From the NCBI GenBank assembly GCA_003149565.1, contig QCWH01000001.1, positions 70,285 to 134,284 of the forward strand: a DNA stretch of 64,000 bases. Direction: 5' to 3'. Under the pieces are notes generated by a model, which saw nothing but the letters and a program-made list of their open reading frames with translations, made no database searches and was not told the DNA's origin. Below, in pieces: positions 1 to 9,327 of this stretch. How positions within the stretch are numbered: the first letter of the stretch is position 1; every line of letters begins with the position of its first letter. Position numbers and translations under genes: made by a program. The DNA comes from Marivita sp. XM-24bin2 (GTDB taxonomy: Bacteria > Pseudomonadota > Alphaproteobacteria > Rhodobacterales > Rhodobacteraceae).

Positions 1-217
1 GCCAGAAATGGCCCGCAGGGTTGCGCGTGCGCAGCCCGGTGGCCAGTTCGCGCCGGAAAACGAGCCAAGCAAGAATGACGGGGATTGCAAAGAAGGATCG
101 GAAAAACACCGCCTCGCCCGGCGGCACGACGTCGGAGCTTGCTTTGATCAGTGCCGCCATGATGACGAATAGCAAGACAGCGCTGAGTTTCAGCACCATG
201 CCGCGAAGCGGGGACAT
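1..217 (-). CDS. EamA/DMT-family transporter, N-terminal part (cut by window edge)
   Basis: Only the first 72 codons are visible; the gene runs off the left edge. The frame starts with MSPLRGMVLK and holds two hydrophobic helices separated by the segment IKASSDVVPPGEAVFFRS. A short glycine/proline loop followed by an FFR(S/A) motif is typical of the first two helices of EamA (drug/metabolite) transporters. The start at 217 is preceded by GGAGAACCT, a fair ribosome binding site. The substrate cannot be told. It points the same way as the TauE gene behind it, with an 80-base gap between them. Confidence 0.75.
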   Translation of the reverse strand, partial: MSPLRGMVLKLSAVLLFVIMAALIKASSDVVPPGEAVFFRSFFAIPVILAWLVFRRELATGLRTRNPAGHFW

Positions 218-297
218 AGGTTCTCCGTGTCAGGGTTACAGCGCCAACCTGCCTGTGTCTCTTGAGAACGTCAATCAGGCCCGAGAATTTCGGCGGA

Positions 298-1038
298 TCA
301 GGTGAAGAGCACTTCGTAGAGCAGTTTGACCGAGACGACGGCCAGAGCGATTTCGATCAGTATGAAGAACACCCGCTCCGGCAACGCGCGCGAGACTGCA
401 GCGCCGCTCCATGCGCCTGCGAGGGCAAACGGGGCCAGCCATATGGCTTGGCTGGCACTGTCCCAGGTAATCTGCCCTGCGAGGATAAACGGCGGCACCT
501 TGAGCAGGTTCACAACGGTGAAGAAGATGGTTGAGGTGCCCAGATAGACCATCTTGTCGAGCCTTTGCGGCAGAACATAGGCCTGAAAGGGTGGCCCACC
601 GGCATGAGAGATATAGCTGGTCAGCCCGGCGAGGGTGCCCCAGAAGATACCTCGTGGCACATCAGCGGTTTGTGCTGGCAGCGCCGTTTTTGCCAGACGT
701 TTGCGCAAGGTGGAAGCGAGGTAGAAAAAGCCGATCAGCGAGACCAGCAGCTTGCCCGCGTCGCCCGGCACGTAGGAAATGGCTGCAAAGCCGATCAGGA
801 TTCCGACAATGGCTCCCGGAAGAAGGATTTTCAGATTGCGCCGAGAAAAGGCTTTGCGGAAGAGATAGACCGCGTACATATCGGCAATGATGTAGATGGG
901 CAGTAACAATCCCGCTGCACGCGCTGGATCCATGAACAATGACATCAGCGGCACCGACAGGAGCGCGATCATGGGCACGCCTCCCTTGGACAGGCCCATC
1001 AAAAAGGCGGCCAGCGCTGCGATGATCCAGTAGTCCAC
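298..1038 (-). CDS. TSUP family (TauE/SafE) membrane transporter
   Basis: Predicted inner-membrane protein of 246 residues with about eight hydrophobic helices. The N-terminal segment with FLMGLSKGG and the mid-protein motif with GLTSYISHAGGPPFQAY are the two half-repeat signatures of the TauE/SafE (TSUP) family, which moves organosulfur anions, sulfite, sulfoacetate or related organic anions across the inner membrane. Length matches the family. The start is GTG at 1038, preceded by AGAGG at a good distance; no upstream ATG fits better. It is divergent from the APC-like permease. The substrate is not determined by sequence alone. Confidence 0.88.
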   Translation of the reverse strand: MDYWIIAALAAFLMGLSKGGVPMIALLSVPLMSLFMDPARAAGLLLPIYIIADMYAVYLFRKAFSRRNLKILLPGAIVGILIGFAAISYVPGDAGKLLVSLIGFFYLASTLRKRLAKTALPAQTADVPRGIFWGTLAGLTSYISHAGGPPFQAYVLPQRLDKMVYLGTSTIFFTVVNLLKVPPFILAGQITWDSASQAIWLAPFALAGAWSGAAVSRALPERVFFILIEIALAVVSVKLLYEVLFT

Positions 1039-1180
1039 GCTTTGCCTCTCACTTGCGTCGGGTGTCTGGTTTCATGGAATGCGCGGGATGCCAAGCCCGG
1101 GTCGGTTTCGTCGCGGCTTGATGATCTTGCCTGCGACCCGCTAAGGGTGCCGCAAGCGGGTTTGAAAAGCAGCCAAGACA
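1039..1180. promoter_or_regulatory. Divergent intergenic region, TauE gene / APC-like permease
   Basis: 142 bases between two outward-facing genes, so it must hold promoters for both. I see no tRNA, no strong hairpin and no clear -35/-10 pair. The ribosome binding site before the permease start at 1181 is weak, so that start is less certain. Confidence 0.4.
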
Positions 1181-2374
1181 ATGTTGAACGCAGCCATTCT
1201 GACCGTGGTGATCGCAACAGGCGCGCTGTTGTTGCATCCCCGACTGGCCAACGCGACCGTGTGGCGCGCAACGGTCACGCCACTGGCGTCGATCATCGGC
1301 AGTGGTTTTCTGGTGATCGGTCCCATTCTGGACTTCAATTTTGGGCTATTTGCGCCTTTGATCATGTTGGCTTTGACAGCGATGGCCTACGCCTTTGGCG
1401 CGGCGATCCGGTACAACATTCAGACGATTGATGCGCAGCCGGAACGGACGGTTTGGGTCGAGCGTTTGGAGGTGCTGGCATCACTTGTCCTTGCCTTCGC
1501 CTACGTGATCTCGGTTGCCTATTACCTGAACTTGTTTGGAGCGTTCGGGATCAGCCTGACCGCGTTGGATGCGGCTGCAGATGCCCGACTGCTGACGACA
1601 TTCATGTTCTTTGTGATCCTGATTTTCGGATGGACCAAAGGTTTTAGCGCACTTGAGAGGTTGGAGCAGATATCGGTGGGTTTGAAGCTCACGATTATCG
1701 CCGGTTTGCTGTTCGGCCTCGTCGTGCATTTTGTGAACACTGTGCGTGCCGAAGAGATGCCTATGAATCCTGCGCAGGTGTCTGGTTGGTCTGCGCTGAC
1801 GCTTGTCTTCGGTTTGATCGTGACAGTGCAGGGCTTTGAGACGTCGCGCTATCTTGGCGAAACCTATGATGCGCGGACGCGGGTCCGTTCGATGAAGCTT
1901 GCGCAGGTCGTCTCTACAGCGATTTACGTGATCTATATCGCGTTGCTGTCGTACGCGTTTGTGCCCGGTACGATGGACCTGGATGAAACGGCGATCATTG
2001 ACATGATGGAGATCGTCGCGCCGATCTTGCCGGTGCTTTTGGTGGCCGCTGCGCTGAGTGCGCAGTTCAGTGCAGCCGTTGCGGATACCAGCGGATCCGG
2101 CGGATTGATTTCAGAGATCAGCGGGCATCGCATCCCAAGCAAACTGGCTTACACGTTTCTTGTCGGGATCGGTGTGGTCCTGACCTGGAGCCTCAATATT
2201 TTCGAGATCATTTCCTACGCGTCCCGCGCCTTTGCGGTCTATTACGCCTTGCAAGCGAGCATCGCTGCACTGTCGGCGTATTCCGCAAGACGCTGGCTGT
2301 CCTTGGTCGGATTTGTAAGCCTTGCGACATTGGGCGTCGCCATCGCTGTCTTCGGGCAACCTGTCGAAGTGTAA
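1181..2374 (+). CDS. APC-superfamily-like membrane transporter
   Basis: Predicted 397-residue integral membrane protein with about ten to eleven hydrophobic helices. The segment TPLASIIGSGFLVIGPIL near residues 33-50 resembles the helix-1 glycine break (IGSG) of the amino acid/polyamine/organocation superfamily, and GWSALTLVFGLIVTVQGFETSRYLG around 205-228 resembles a helix 6 break. I cannot assign a substrate; an amino acid or organic cation is the family expectation. It is shorter than classical APC permeases (about 450-500 residues). The ribosome binding site before 1181 is poor and an alternative start is possible. It converges on the hypothetical gene at 2390 with a 15-base gap. Confidence 0.65.
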   Translation: MLNAAILTVVIATGALLLHPRLANATVWRATVTPLASIIGSGFLVIGPILDFNFGLFAPLIMLALTAMAYAFGAAIRYNIQTIDAQPERTVWVERLEVLASLVLAFAYVISVAYYLNLFGAFGISLTALDAAADARLLTTFMFFVILIFGWTKGFSALERLEQISVGLKLTIIAGLLFGLVVHFVNTVRAEEMPMNPAQVSGWSALTLVFGLIVTVQGFETSRYLGETYDARTRVRSMKLAQVVSTAIYVIYIALLSYAFVPGTMDLDETAIIDMMEIVAPILPVLLVAAALSAQFSAAVADTSGSGGLISEISGHRIPSKLAYTFLVGIGVVLTWSLNIFEIISYASRAFAVYYALQASIAALSAYSARRWLSLVGFVSLATLGVAIAVFGQPVEV

Positions 2375-2389
2375 GCCGCTGTGCCTGTG

Positions 2390-2767
2390 TCAGGCAGTTT
2401 CGCGGCAGTGTCTTCGGAACGAGCGTTTGAGCATATCCAGTTCAGCGCGCAGGAGAGACATTTCTGCGCGAATGTCTTCGCCAGCGGCATCGCCCGCGAT
2501 GATGGAAAAACTTCCAAGCGCCTGTCCCAGTTCGGATTCCGAAATCATGAAGGTGTGCACACCATCTGCGAGCAAATTCGTCGGAACCGGCACCTTGAGC
2601 AGCCACGAACCGGGATCGGGCAGAGGATCAAGCGTCACGCCCGAAATGGTCTTGTCGTGTACGCGGACCTCGATATGCGGGGTTGGGCTTTCGTCAGTGT
2701 CACCCGCAATCACACCTTCCCACACGCCTTCGAAGAAGCGGGATTTTGATAGGGAATATGCGGTCAT
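2390..2767 (-). CDS. Conserved-looking hypothetical protein, 125 aa
   Basis: I do not recognise a family. The protein is soluble and acidic. Its first half looks like a beta-rich domain (FFEGVWEGVIAG, HIEVRVHDKTISGVTLDPLPDPGSWLLKVPVP region); its last 35 residues form a probable coiled coil (SLLRAELDMLKRSFRRH). The start at 2767 has a good site (GAGGAACCGAG). It lies 10 bases downstream of the DUF6478 gene on the same strand, so the two are probably co-transcribed and may share a role, perhaps in surface or polysaccharide biology. That last point is a guess from context only. Confidence 0.6.
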   Translation of the reverse strand: MTAYSLSKSRFFEGVWEGVIAGDTDESPTPHIEVRVHDKTISGVTLDPLPDPGSWLLKVPVPTNLLADGVHTFMISESELGQALGSFSIIAGDAAGEDIRAEMSLLRAELDMLKRSFRRHCRETA

Positions 2768-2777
2768 ACTCGGTTCC

Positions 2778-3551
2778 TCACATCTCGGCGCGGGGGCGAC
2801 GGCTGAAAAACAGGTCGCGTAGAATGACCTGACTCATATCGGGATTTTCAAAGATCAGGTCGACCCAGACCTTTTCGATCCTTTTTTCATTGAGCTTGGT
2901 GTAGGCAAGATCGAATTCGACTGCCAATTCACGGTCGTTGACGGGCAGTTCCCTGACGATCTGTTCGGTGTTGGGGCCGTGCTGAATGTTAAGACGGGCA
3001 AAGATTTCCAGTGGCCGTTCCAATTCGACAATAAAGTCGCACCTCACCAAATGGCGACGTTTCAGATCGACCGTCGCTTCGGCAGGCAGGTCGATCACGA
3101 GGGACAGGTAGGAGCCATCAAAGCGGAACACGTCTAGCCGCAATCCGAAAGGTGCCAGGTCTTCGGCGCTCGTGTTTCGGAGTTGCCGCAGCGTGAGTTC
3201 CGATTGCGTACAATCGTGAAAGAGTGTGACTTCGCGCCCAAGCATGGACTTGTTTTCGACTGCCGAGATACCTTGCACCGGCAATGGCCCACACCATATT
3301 TCGGGCCGCCATGACCAATCCGCATCATAGGGGATTGGCACGGATTGGTTGCCGATGATCGGAAGCGCGAGGCGATTGTCAGCGATATGCAGCATTTCGT
3401 CGAGGAAATATTTCATCCGGCGGGCAGCCGCGCGGTTTTTGCGCAGATCGCGCAGATCCATGTCGCGCGCCGTTTCGGCCCAGCGTCGAAACCGCCGGAG
3501 CGCCGATTGCTGGAGCATGCGATCAAAGAGACCGGGTTTCATTTCCGTCAT
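2778..3551 (-). CDS. DUF6478 family protein
   Basis: 257-residue soluble protein that matches my memory of the Rhodobacteraceae family DUF6478: a basic N-terminal helical segment (RMLQQSALRRFRRWAE), a conserved block around PIPYDADWSWRPEIWCGPLP (about residues 72-91), then a beta-rich domain ending in FFSRRPRAEM. The function is unknown. It has no signal peptide or membrane helix. It heads a likely two-gene unit with the 125-residue hypothetical protein. An internal ATG four codons in (3542) is also possible; the ATG at 3551 has the better upstream purine run. Confidence 0.75.
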   Translation of the reverse strand: MTEMKPGLFDRMLQQSALRRFRRWAETARDMDLRDLRKNRAAARRMKYFLDEMLHIADNRLALPIIGNQSVPIPYDADWSWRPEIWCGPLPVQGISAVENKSMLGREVTLFHDCTQSELTLRQLRNTSAEDLAPFGLRLDVFRFDGSYLSLVIDLPAEATVDLKRRHLVRCDFIVELERPLEIFARLNIQHGPNTEQIVRELPVNDRELAVEFDLAYTKLNEKRIEKVWVDLIFENPDMSQVILRDLFFSRRPRAEM

Positions 3552-3613
3552 GAGCTGCTCGCCCTTGATTATGCTTTCTGTCCGCCACTTTATCGTACCG
3601 GTTGAACAACATA

Positions 3614-4306
3614 TTACAGATCACGTCTTGCAAATAAACGGCCAAGTCGTGCAGCCAGTGGATCGACCTGTGATTGCGACTGTTCTGCACTTGCCGACGA
3701 TGACCGCGATCGAGACTTAGCGCGAATGTTTGAAGAAACGGTATTGAGGAATGCGGCTCCCTGAGCACCGATGAGCGGACTGCCCTGCGGCGCGTAGAGC
3801 GTAACGCCAACAAGATAGTCGCCAGTCACAAAAGCCCCGCGCCAGTGTTTCGCATCGCTGCCTGCAAATGCGTTTTCGCCGCCGGTGGCCATCTGGCCCA
3901 CGGCGAGCGCGCTGAGTTCGCGGCTTTGAAGGAGGTCGGTTTGGAGTGCCGCGGCCAGGTCTGCGGGGCTCGGTACCGTGTCGGGCGCTGCGCTGACGGT
4001 GACGGTCACGAGTGCGGGTTCGACAATTGCACCCTCTGTGCCTCCTGACATAATGTTGCAGCTTGCCATTGCGGCAAAGCCACCGGATCTCGAGCTGCGC
4101 AAGGTTGTTTGGTCGATGCAGTAGCCGTCTGGACCGGTCACGGTGATATCGCCGCGTGCAAGTTCTGCGGTCGAGATGACAGTCGGGAGACCCGACGCGC
4201 CATTCTGGAGCAGCGACATCTGGCCAAACGCACCGGACTCGGCACATCCTGAGAAAAACGCCGCGCTGAATAGCGCGGCGCAGAGAGTTTGGTACCTGCC
4301 GATCAA
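3614..4306 (-). CDS. Putative lipoprotein, unknown function
   Basis: 230 residues. The N-terminus has a basic start, a hydrophobic stretch and a lipobox-like FFSGC at residues 18-22, so this is probably a lipoprotein anchored in a membrane after signal peptidase II cleavage. The mature part carries [10 protein letters not shown] and a second cysteine in MASCNIM, a possible disulfide. The C-terminus is a Ser/Arg/Gln-rich tail. Its ATG overlaps the ilvD stop by four bases (ATGA), so translation is probably coupled to ilvD, although nothing suggests a role in amino acid synthesis. I do not recognise a named family. Confidence 0.7.
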   Translation of the reverse strand: MIGRYQTLCAALFSAAFFSGCAESGAFGQMSLLQNGASGLPTVISTAELARGDITVTGPDGYCIDQTTLRSSRSGGFAAMASCNIMSGGTEGAIVEPALVTVTVSAAPDTVPSPADLAAALQTDLLQSRELSALAVGQMATGGENAFAGSDAKHWRGAFVTGDYLVGVTLYAPQGSPLIGAQGAAFLNTVSSNIRAKSRSRSSSASAEQSQSQVDPLAARLGRLFARRDL

Positions 4307-6066
4307 AGGTCGGCGTACACGTGTTTTTCGCCTTCGGCCCCAGGATGGGTTACCGCACCTTTGTAGGTGGGTCCGACCAGCTTGGCGAATTTCCAGACGG
4401 CACCGGATGTGTAGATGGTTTCGCGCGGACCCGCCCAGTCGGCTTTGCGTTTGGCCAGCTCCTCATCTGACAGATCAACGCTTAGCGAGCCGTTGACTGC
4501 GTCAATGGTGATCATGTCGCCGTTTTGCAGAAGAGCGATCGGGCCGCCATGCGCCGCTTCCGGCCCAACATGACCTACGCAAAAGCCGCGCGTTGCACCT
4601 GAGAAGCGGCCATCTGTGATCAGCGCCACCTTCTTGCCCATTCCCTGACCCGACAAGGCGGCTGTGGTTGCCAGCATCTCGCGCATGCCAGGGCCGCCAG
4701 CTGGACCTTCGTTGCGGATCACAATGACTTCGCCTTCCTTGTAGCCGCGTGCTTTGACGGCTGCAAAGGCGTCTTCTTCGCATTCGAACACGCGGGCGGG
4801 GCCGGTGAAGACCTGATCTTCGGCACTGATGCCTGCAACCTTCACGATGGCACCTTCGGGGGCAAGGTTGCCCTTGAGGCCGACAACGCCCCCGGTCTTC
4901 GTGATCGGGGTCTCGATGGAATAGATCACCTTGCCGTCAGCTTCGCGCTCGATGAGGTCAAGCTCTTCGCCAATGGTTCGGGTCGATGCGGTGATGCAGT
5001 CTTCGTGAATCAGGCCCGCCTTGCGGAGTTCTTTCATCACGACCGGAATACCGCCTGCATCGTAAAGATCCTTGGCGACGTACTGACCGCCGGGTTTCAG
5101 ATCCACGAAATAGGGCGTGTCCTTGAAGATCTCGCAGACGTCCTCAAGGTAGAACTCGATTCCGGCTTCATGTGCGATGGCGGGAAGGTGCAGACCGGCA
5201 TTGGTCGAGCCACCCGTGCATGCCACGACACGCGCGGCGTTCTCCAATGCCTTGCGGGTCACCACATCCCGCGCGCGGATGTTCTGTTCGATCAGGTCCA
5301 TCACGGCGCGGCCCGACGCCTCACCGTAGGCGTCACGGCTTTCATAGGGCGCAGGCATGCCGGACGAGTTGAAGAGCGCGAGGCCGATGGCTTCGGACAC
5401 GCAGGCCATGGTGTTCGCGGTGAACTGGCCGCCGCAAGCCCCGGCCGACGGGCATGCTACGCGTTCGAGCATGTCGAGTGCCTTGTCGGACATCTCGTTG
5501 TTCTGGTGGCGGCCAACCGCTTCGAACATGTCCTGGACGGTCAGGTCACGGGTGCGGAAATCCTCGGGGATCTCGTCAACTTGGGGCGCTTTGCCCGGAA
5601 GAATCGAGCCGCCGTAGATAAACACAGAGGGTACGTTGAGGCGGACCATCGCCATCATCATGCCCGGCAGGGATTTATCGCAGCCTGCAAGACCTACGAC
5701 GGCGTCATAGCAATGACCGCGCATCGTCAGCTCGACGGTGTCGGCAATCGCTTCACGCGATGCGAGCGAAGAGCGCATGCCTTCATGGCCCATCGCGATA
5801 CCATCGGTTACGGTGATCGTGGTGAACTCACGCGGAGTGCCAAAGCCTTGCTTGACGCCCATTTTTACCGCTTGTGCCTGACGGCTCAGGGCGATGTTGC
5901 AGGGTGCCGCTTCGTTCCAACAGGTCGCGACACCGACGAGAGGCTGGTGAATTTCTTCCTCGGTCATGCCCATCGCGTAATAGTAGGAGCGATGCGGTGC
6001 GCGCTCGGGGCCTTCGGTAACATGACGGCTGGGCAGTTTCGACTTATCGAATGGACGCTTGAGCAT
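4303..6066 (-). CDS. ilvD: Dihydroxy-acid dehydratase
   Basis: 587 residues, the usual length of IlvD/Edd enzymes, which dehydrate 2,3-dihydroxy-isovalerate and -methylvalerate in valine, leucine and isoleucine synthesis using an Fe-S cluster. Visible cluster and active-site motifs are [25 protein letters not shown] and [16 protein letters not shown]; the C-terminal swivel domain carries [12 protein letters not shown] and [16 protein letters not shown] chose ATG 6066 ([13 protein letters not shown]) because AGGGAGGAGCGTC stands just before it and the Leu-Lys-Arg start fits the family. A longer frame up to 6150 adds 28 residues that look unlike the family. The 123-base gap upstream probably holds its promoter. 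Confidence 0.97.
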   Translation of the reverse strand: MLKRPFDKSKLPSRHVTEGPERAPHRSYYYAMGMTEEEIHQPLVGVATCWNEAAPCNIALSRQAQAVKMGVKQGFGTPREFTTITVTDGIAMGHEGMRSSLASREAIADTVELTMRGHCYDAVVGLAGCDKSLPGMMMAMVRLNVPSVFIYGGSILPGKAPQVDEIPEDFRTRDLTVQDMFEAVGRHQNNEMSDKALDMLERVACPSAGACGGQFTANTMACVSEAIGLALFNSSGMPAPYESRDAYGEASGRAVMDLIEQNIRARDVVTRKALENAARVVACTGGSTNAGLHLPAIAHEAGIEFYLEDVCEIFKDTPYFVDLKPGGQYVAKDLYDAGGIPVVMKELRKAGLIHEDCITASTRTIGEELDLIEREADGKVIYSIETPITKTGGVVGLKGNLAPEGAIVKVAGISAEDQVFTGPARVFECEEDAFAAVKARGYKEGEVIVIRNEGPAGGPGMREMLATTAALSGQGMGKKVALITDGRFSGATRGFCVGHVGPEAAHGGPIALLQNGDMITIDAVNGSLSVDLSDEELAKRKADWAGPRETIYTSGAVWKFAKLVGPTYKGAVTHPGAEGEKHVYADL

Positions 6067-6189
6067 GACGCTCCTCCCTGAATTCTTTGCTTGGTCCGGA
6101 ATAGCGAACCGGACAAGGCGGCACAAGAGATTGGGCATAGTGCGCATCATTTCGAATGTGCGTGCTCCAAGCGCGTTCCCAGGGCGGCC
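6067..6189 (-). promoter_or_regulatory. Probable ilvD upstream region
   Basis: 123 bases between the end of the FAD oxidoreductase gene and the ilvD start. It contains a strong ilvD ribosome binding site (6068-6080 on the minus strand). I saw no leader peptide rich in branched-chain residues and no attenuator hairpin, so classical ilv attenuation is not evident. Confidence 0.35.
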
Positions 6190-7512
6190 CTAACGGTCGA
6201 ACACCGTGGCTGCGGCGTAGGCTGGCGCGAGCAACATGCGCCGGGAAGATCCAAGCGGAAAGCGGTTGGGCGGTGTGATGAGAAAGTCGGGAAATGGCCC
6301 GTCGGGCTGTCGCCCCAAGACGATATCGGCCAGCCTCGCTCCGAGGTAGCTGCCCATCGCAACACCATTGCCGTGATAGCCCATCGCGGCGTAGAGGCCG
6401 GGGTGATCAGGTACAGGACCGGCAAAGGGTGTGAGACGGCGCATCAGGCAGGCCAGCCCGGACCATTCATGGGTGATTTCTATATCCCGCCATTCCGGAA
6501 AGAGCGTGAGAAAATCCTTTCGGATTTTGCGCGAAAGGGTCACCTCTGCACCAGACGTCGCCCGCAAGCCACCGCGCATGCCAAAGAGAAAACGCCCATC
6601 GGGCATCAGCCGAAAGTAATGCAGCAGGATGCGGCTGTCATAGCACATCTGAAGGCTGGTCCATCCCTGTCGCGCTTGTTCGTCCGGGGTGATCGGGCGG
6701 GTGACAATGATCGTGGATTGCACTGGCAGGTAACGGGCGCGCAGCCAGTCGGGCAAATCCTCTGACGAGTAACCGTTGGTGGCGAGAACGACCTTCTTGG
6801 TGGTGAGAGTCCCCTTCGGAGTTGTGATGCGCCAGTGGTCTCCAAGGTGATGAAGCGACAGGGCGGGCGATTGGCCAAACAGACGTGCACCGATGCTTTG
6901 CACGGCGCGCACCAGGCCAGCATGGTATTTGGCAGGGTTGAGGGCAAAGCCGATGGGCACTGTGATACCCCCGAAGAACCTGCCGCTCAAACCACGCTGC
7001 CGCAATTCTTCTTTCGGGATGATGTCAGGCGTCACGCCATAAGACGCGGCCGTTTCAGCGGCACTTGCCCGCATGTCGCGCATTGCTTTTGCGGTGTGGG
7101 CGAGCTGGGTTTCGCCTGCCGAATGCCGATCCGCGTCGATCGCATGATCCATCAGCAACGCATTGACGTGATCGACAGCCGCATGCTCGGCTTTGTGCCA
7201 CACCGATCTTTCGTCCTGTCCGAAGCGGCGCGCGAGCAGCGTACTGCTGAGCTTGGAGCCACCAAGGCAACAAAAGCCGCCATTTCGTCCGGATGCGCCC
7301 CAGCCGGGTTGTTCCGCGTCAATCAACGTGACATCCACGTTGGCCTTGGCCAAAGCAAGAGCGGCGTTCAGCCCGGTGAAGCCGCCCCCGATAACCGCGA
7401 CCTCTGACCTGTGATCACCTTCAAGCTGCGGCTGTTGCACAGGTGCTGCTGTGTCGCGCCACCAGCACGACTCCGGCGTGCGATAGGCGGCGTCTTCATA
7501 GATTCGCTTCAT
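6190..7512 (-). CDS. FAD-dependent amine/D-amino acid oxidoreductase (DadA/PuuB-like)
   Basis: 440 residues with an N-terminal Rossmann FAD site (VAVIGGGFTGLNAALALAKAN, about 38-58) followed by GASGRNGGFC, a hallmark of the DAO family that includes gamma-glutamylputrescine oxidase (PuuB), glycine and sarcosine oxidases. A C-terminal GYHGNGVAMG closes the flavin site. It is the last gene of the pot operon and overlaps potI by four bases, so it most likely oxidises a polyamine or a polyamine derivative taken up by the transporter. No gamma-glutamylputrescine synthetase (puuA) is present in this cluster, so the PuuB label is only a family-level statement. Confidence 0.85.
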   Translation of the reverse strand: MKRIYEDAAYRTPESCWWRDTAAPVQQPQLEGDHRSEVAVIGGGFTGLNAALALAKANVDVTLIDAEQPGWGASGRNGGFCCLGGSKLSSTLLARRFGQDERSVWHKAEHAAVDHVNALLMDHAIDADRHSAGETQLAHTAKAMRDMRASAAETAASYGVTPDIIPKEELRQRGLSGRFFGGITVPIGFALNPAKYHAGLVRAVQSIGARLFGQSPALSLHHLGDHWRITTPKGTLTTKKVVLATNGYSSEDLPDWLRARYLPVQSTIIVTRPITPDEQARQGWTSLQMCYDSRILLHYFRLMPDGRFLFGMRGGLRATSGAEVTLSRKIRKDFLTLFPEWRDIEITHEWSGLACLMRRLTPFAGPVPDHPGLYAAMGYHGNGVAMGSYLGARLADIVLGRQPDGPFPDFLITPPNRFPLGSSRRMLLAPAYAAATVFDR

Positions 7513-8327
7513 GCGGGCCGTTCGGCCATGCGTTCATCCCGGGCCTGTCGCATCGCGGCCTGTTTGGTGACCAATGAGGCCGTGATTACGCCGATGGTGA
7601 CGATGGCAATCATAATTGTGGAGAGCGCGTTGATCTCCGGGCTGACGCCCAGGCGCACTGCGGAGAAGATCTTGATCGGCAGAGTGGTGGCTGACGGTCC
7701 CGTGGTAAAGCTCGCGATCACAAGGTCGTCCAGAGACAAGGTGAAAGCCAGAAGCCAGCCCGAGATCACGGCAGGTGCAATAATCGGCAGAGTGACAAGG
7801 CGAAACGCGTCGAACGGAGAGCAGCCGAGGTCGAGCGCGGCTTCTTCGAGCGACTGATCGAAGCTGACCAACCGCGACGATACGACGACAGAGACGTAGC
7901 ACATCGAGAATGTGGTATGGGCGAGGACAATGGTCAGGACTCCCCGGTCCAGCCCGATGCCGATGAAAAGCAGCAGGAGCGACAGACCGGTGATGACCTC
8001 GGGCATGACCAGCGGGGCGTAGATCATGCCGGAAAAGAGCGTGCGCCCGCTGAACCGGCCTGCCCGGACCAGAACATAGGCGGCCATCGTGCCGAGGACG
8101 GTTGCGATGGTGGAGCTTGTGACGGCGACCTTGATCGTCACCCAGGCGGCGTTCAGGAATTCTTCGTTGCGGAGGAGTTCACCGTACCACTGGGTCGAGA
8201 ACCCGGCCCAGACCGTCACCAGCTTGGATGCGTTGAAGCTGTAGATTACCAGAATGATCATCGGAATATAAAGAAATGCAAACCCCAGCGTGAGGGCAGT
8301 CGCATTGAACCATGAGAACTGTCTCAT
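7509..8327 (-). CDS. potI: Polyamine ABC transporter permease (PotI-type)
   Basis: 272-residue inner-membrane permease with six predicted helices and the EAA motif (EEAALDLGCSPFDAFRLVTLP, about 172-192) that contacts the ATPase. Sequence and position after potH match the second permease of the putrescine/spermidine importer. It is expressed with the FAD oxidoreductase (4-base overlap). Between it and potH lies a 106-base gap with a repeat-like hairpin. The start at 8327 (MRQFSWFN) gives the expected cytoplasmic N-terminus. Confidence 0.93.
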   Translation of the reverse strand: MRQFSWFNATALTLGFAFLYIPMIILVIYSFNASKLVTVWAGFSTQWYGELLRNEEFLNAAWVTIKVAVTSSTIATVLGTMAAYVLVRAGRFSGRTLFSGMIYAPLVMPEVITGLSLLLLFIGIGLDRGVLTIVLAHTTFSMCYVSVVVSSRLVSFDQSLEEAALDLGCSPFDAFRLVTLPIIAPAVISGWLLAFTLSLDDLVIASFTTGPSATTLPIKIFSAVRLGVSPEINALSTIMIAIVTIGVITASLVTKQAAMRQARDERMAERPA

Positions 8328-8369
8328 GCGATGATCCTTCTGGTTTCGCCGTCTTTTGCCGGCGAGCCG

Positions 8370-8417
8370 CTGGGGGTTTTACCCCCAGACCCCCAGGATA
8401 TTTGGAAAGCAAAGAAG
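8370..8417. repeat. Hairpin repeat-like element inside the pot operon
   Basis: A perfect 7-base stem CTGGGGG (8370-8376) / CCCCCAG (8382-8388) with a TTTTA loop, followed by ACCCCCAGGATATTTGG and a purine-rich tail to 8417. The string CCCCCAGACCCCCAGGATATTT is, as far as I recall, a very common dispersed intergenic element in Roseobacter-group genomes; that is memory, not a search. It fills the only sizable gap (8328-8433) in the importer operon and could act as a partial terminator or mRNA-stabilising hairpin. Confidence 0.6.
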
Positions 8418-8433
8418 GCGGGAACGGTTTGAA

Positions 8434-9324
8434 TCATCCTTCAGCCTCGCGCTGTTTCTGTTCGTTGCGCTGGAACAGGATAATCGGGATCACGAGGATC
8501 AGCAGCAGGATCACTGCCACTGCCGAGGCCACTGGCCAGTCGCGGTTGGAGAAGAATTCTTCCCACAGGACCTTGCCGATCATCAACGTGCCCGATCCGC
8601 CCAGCAGTGACGGAATCACGAATTCTCCGATGGTCGGGATGAAAACAAGGAAGCATCCGGCGATGATGCCGTTCTTCGACAGCGGCACCGTCACCAGCCA
8701 GAATGCACTGAGGCGCGAACAGCCAAGGTCTTCGGCGGCCTCGAGCAGGCTGTCATCCATCCGTTCGAGTGCCGAATAGATCGGCAGGATCATGAAGGGC
8801 AGGTAGGTGTAGACGATGCCGATATAGACGGCGATGTTGGTGTTGAGGATGGTCAGGGGTTCATTGATCACGCCAAGCCAAAGCAGAAACTGGTTGAGCA
8901 GGCCCTCGTTCGACAGAATGCCCATCCATGCGTAGACGCGGATCAGGAAGCTGGTCCAGAAGGGCAGGATCACCAGCATCAGCAGCGTCGGGCGCCATTC
9001 CGGAGCGGCGCGTGCCATGGCGTAGGCGATTGGGTAGCCGACCAGCAGGGTCATAACGGTTGAGGTGAGCGCGATCTGGAGCGAGCTGAGATAGGCTTTC
9101 CAGTAGAGATCGTCGGTGGTCAGAAACCAGAAATTTTCGAAATCCAGTGCGGAGAAGAAGCTGGTCAGACCTTCCCATCCGGCGGAGAGGTCAAGCTGCG
9201 GGAAATAGGGAGGGCGCGCCAGTGCGACGTCCGAGAGCGAGATCTTCAGGACGATGACAAACGGGATCAGGAAGAGGGCGACCAGCCAGAGATAGGGCAC
9301 CGCGATGAGGATGAAGCGGCGCAT
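8434..9324 (-). CDS. potH: Polyamine ABC transporter permease (PotH-type)
   Basis: 296 residues, six predicted helices, with a long periplasmic loop after helix 1 (ALARPPYFPQLD region) as in PotB/PotH. The EAA motif EAAEDLGCSRLSAFWLVTVP (about 195-214) faces the ATPase. It pairs with potI to form the membrane channel for polyamines. Its ATG lies three bases after the potG stop, so it is probably translationally linked to potG. Length is normal for the family. Confidence 0.93.
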   Translation of the reverse strand: MRRFILIAVPYLWLVALFLIPFVIVLKISLSDVALARPPYFPQLDLSAGWEGLTSFFSALDFENFWFLTTDDLYWKAYLSSLQIALTSTVMTLLVGYPIAYAMARAAPEWRPTLLMLVILPFWTSFLIRVYAWMGILSNEGLLNQFLLWLGVINEPLTILNTNIAVYIGIVYTYLPFMILPIYSALERMDDSLLEAAEDLGCSRLSAFWLVTVPLSKNGIIAGCFLVFIPTIGEFVIPSLLGGSGTLMIGKVLWEEFFSNRDWPVASAVAVILLLILVIPIILFQRNEQKQREAEG

Positions 9325-9327
9325 GCC

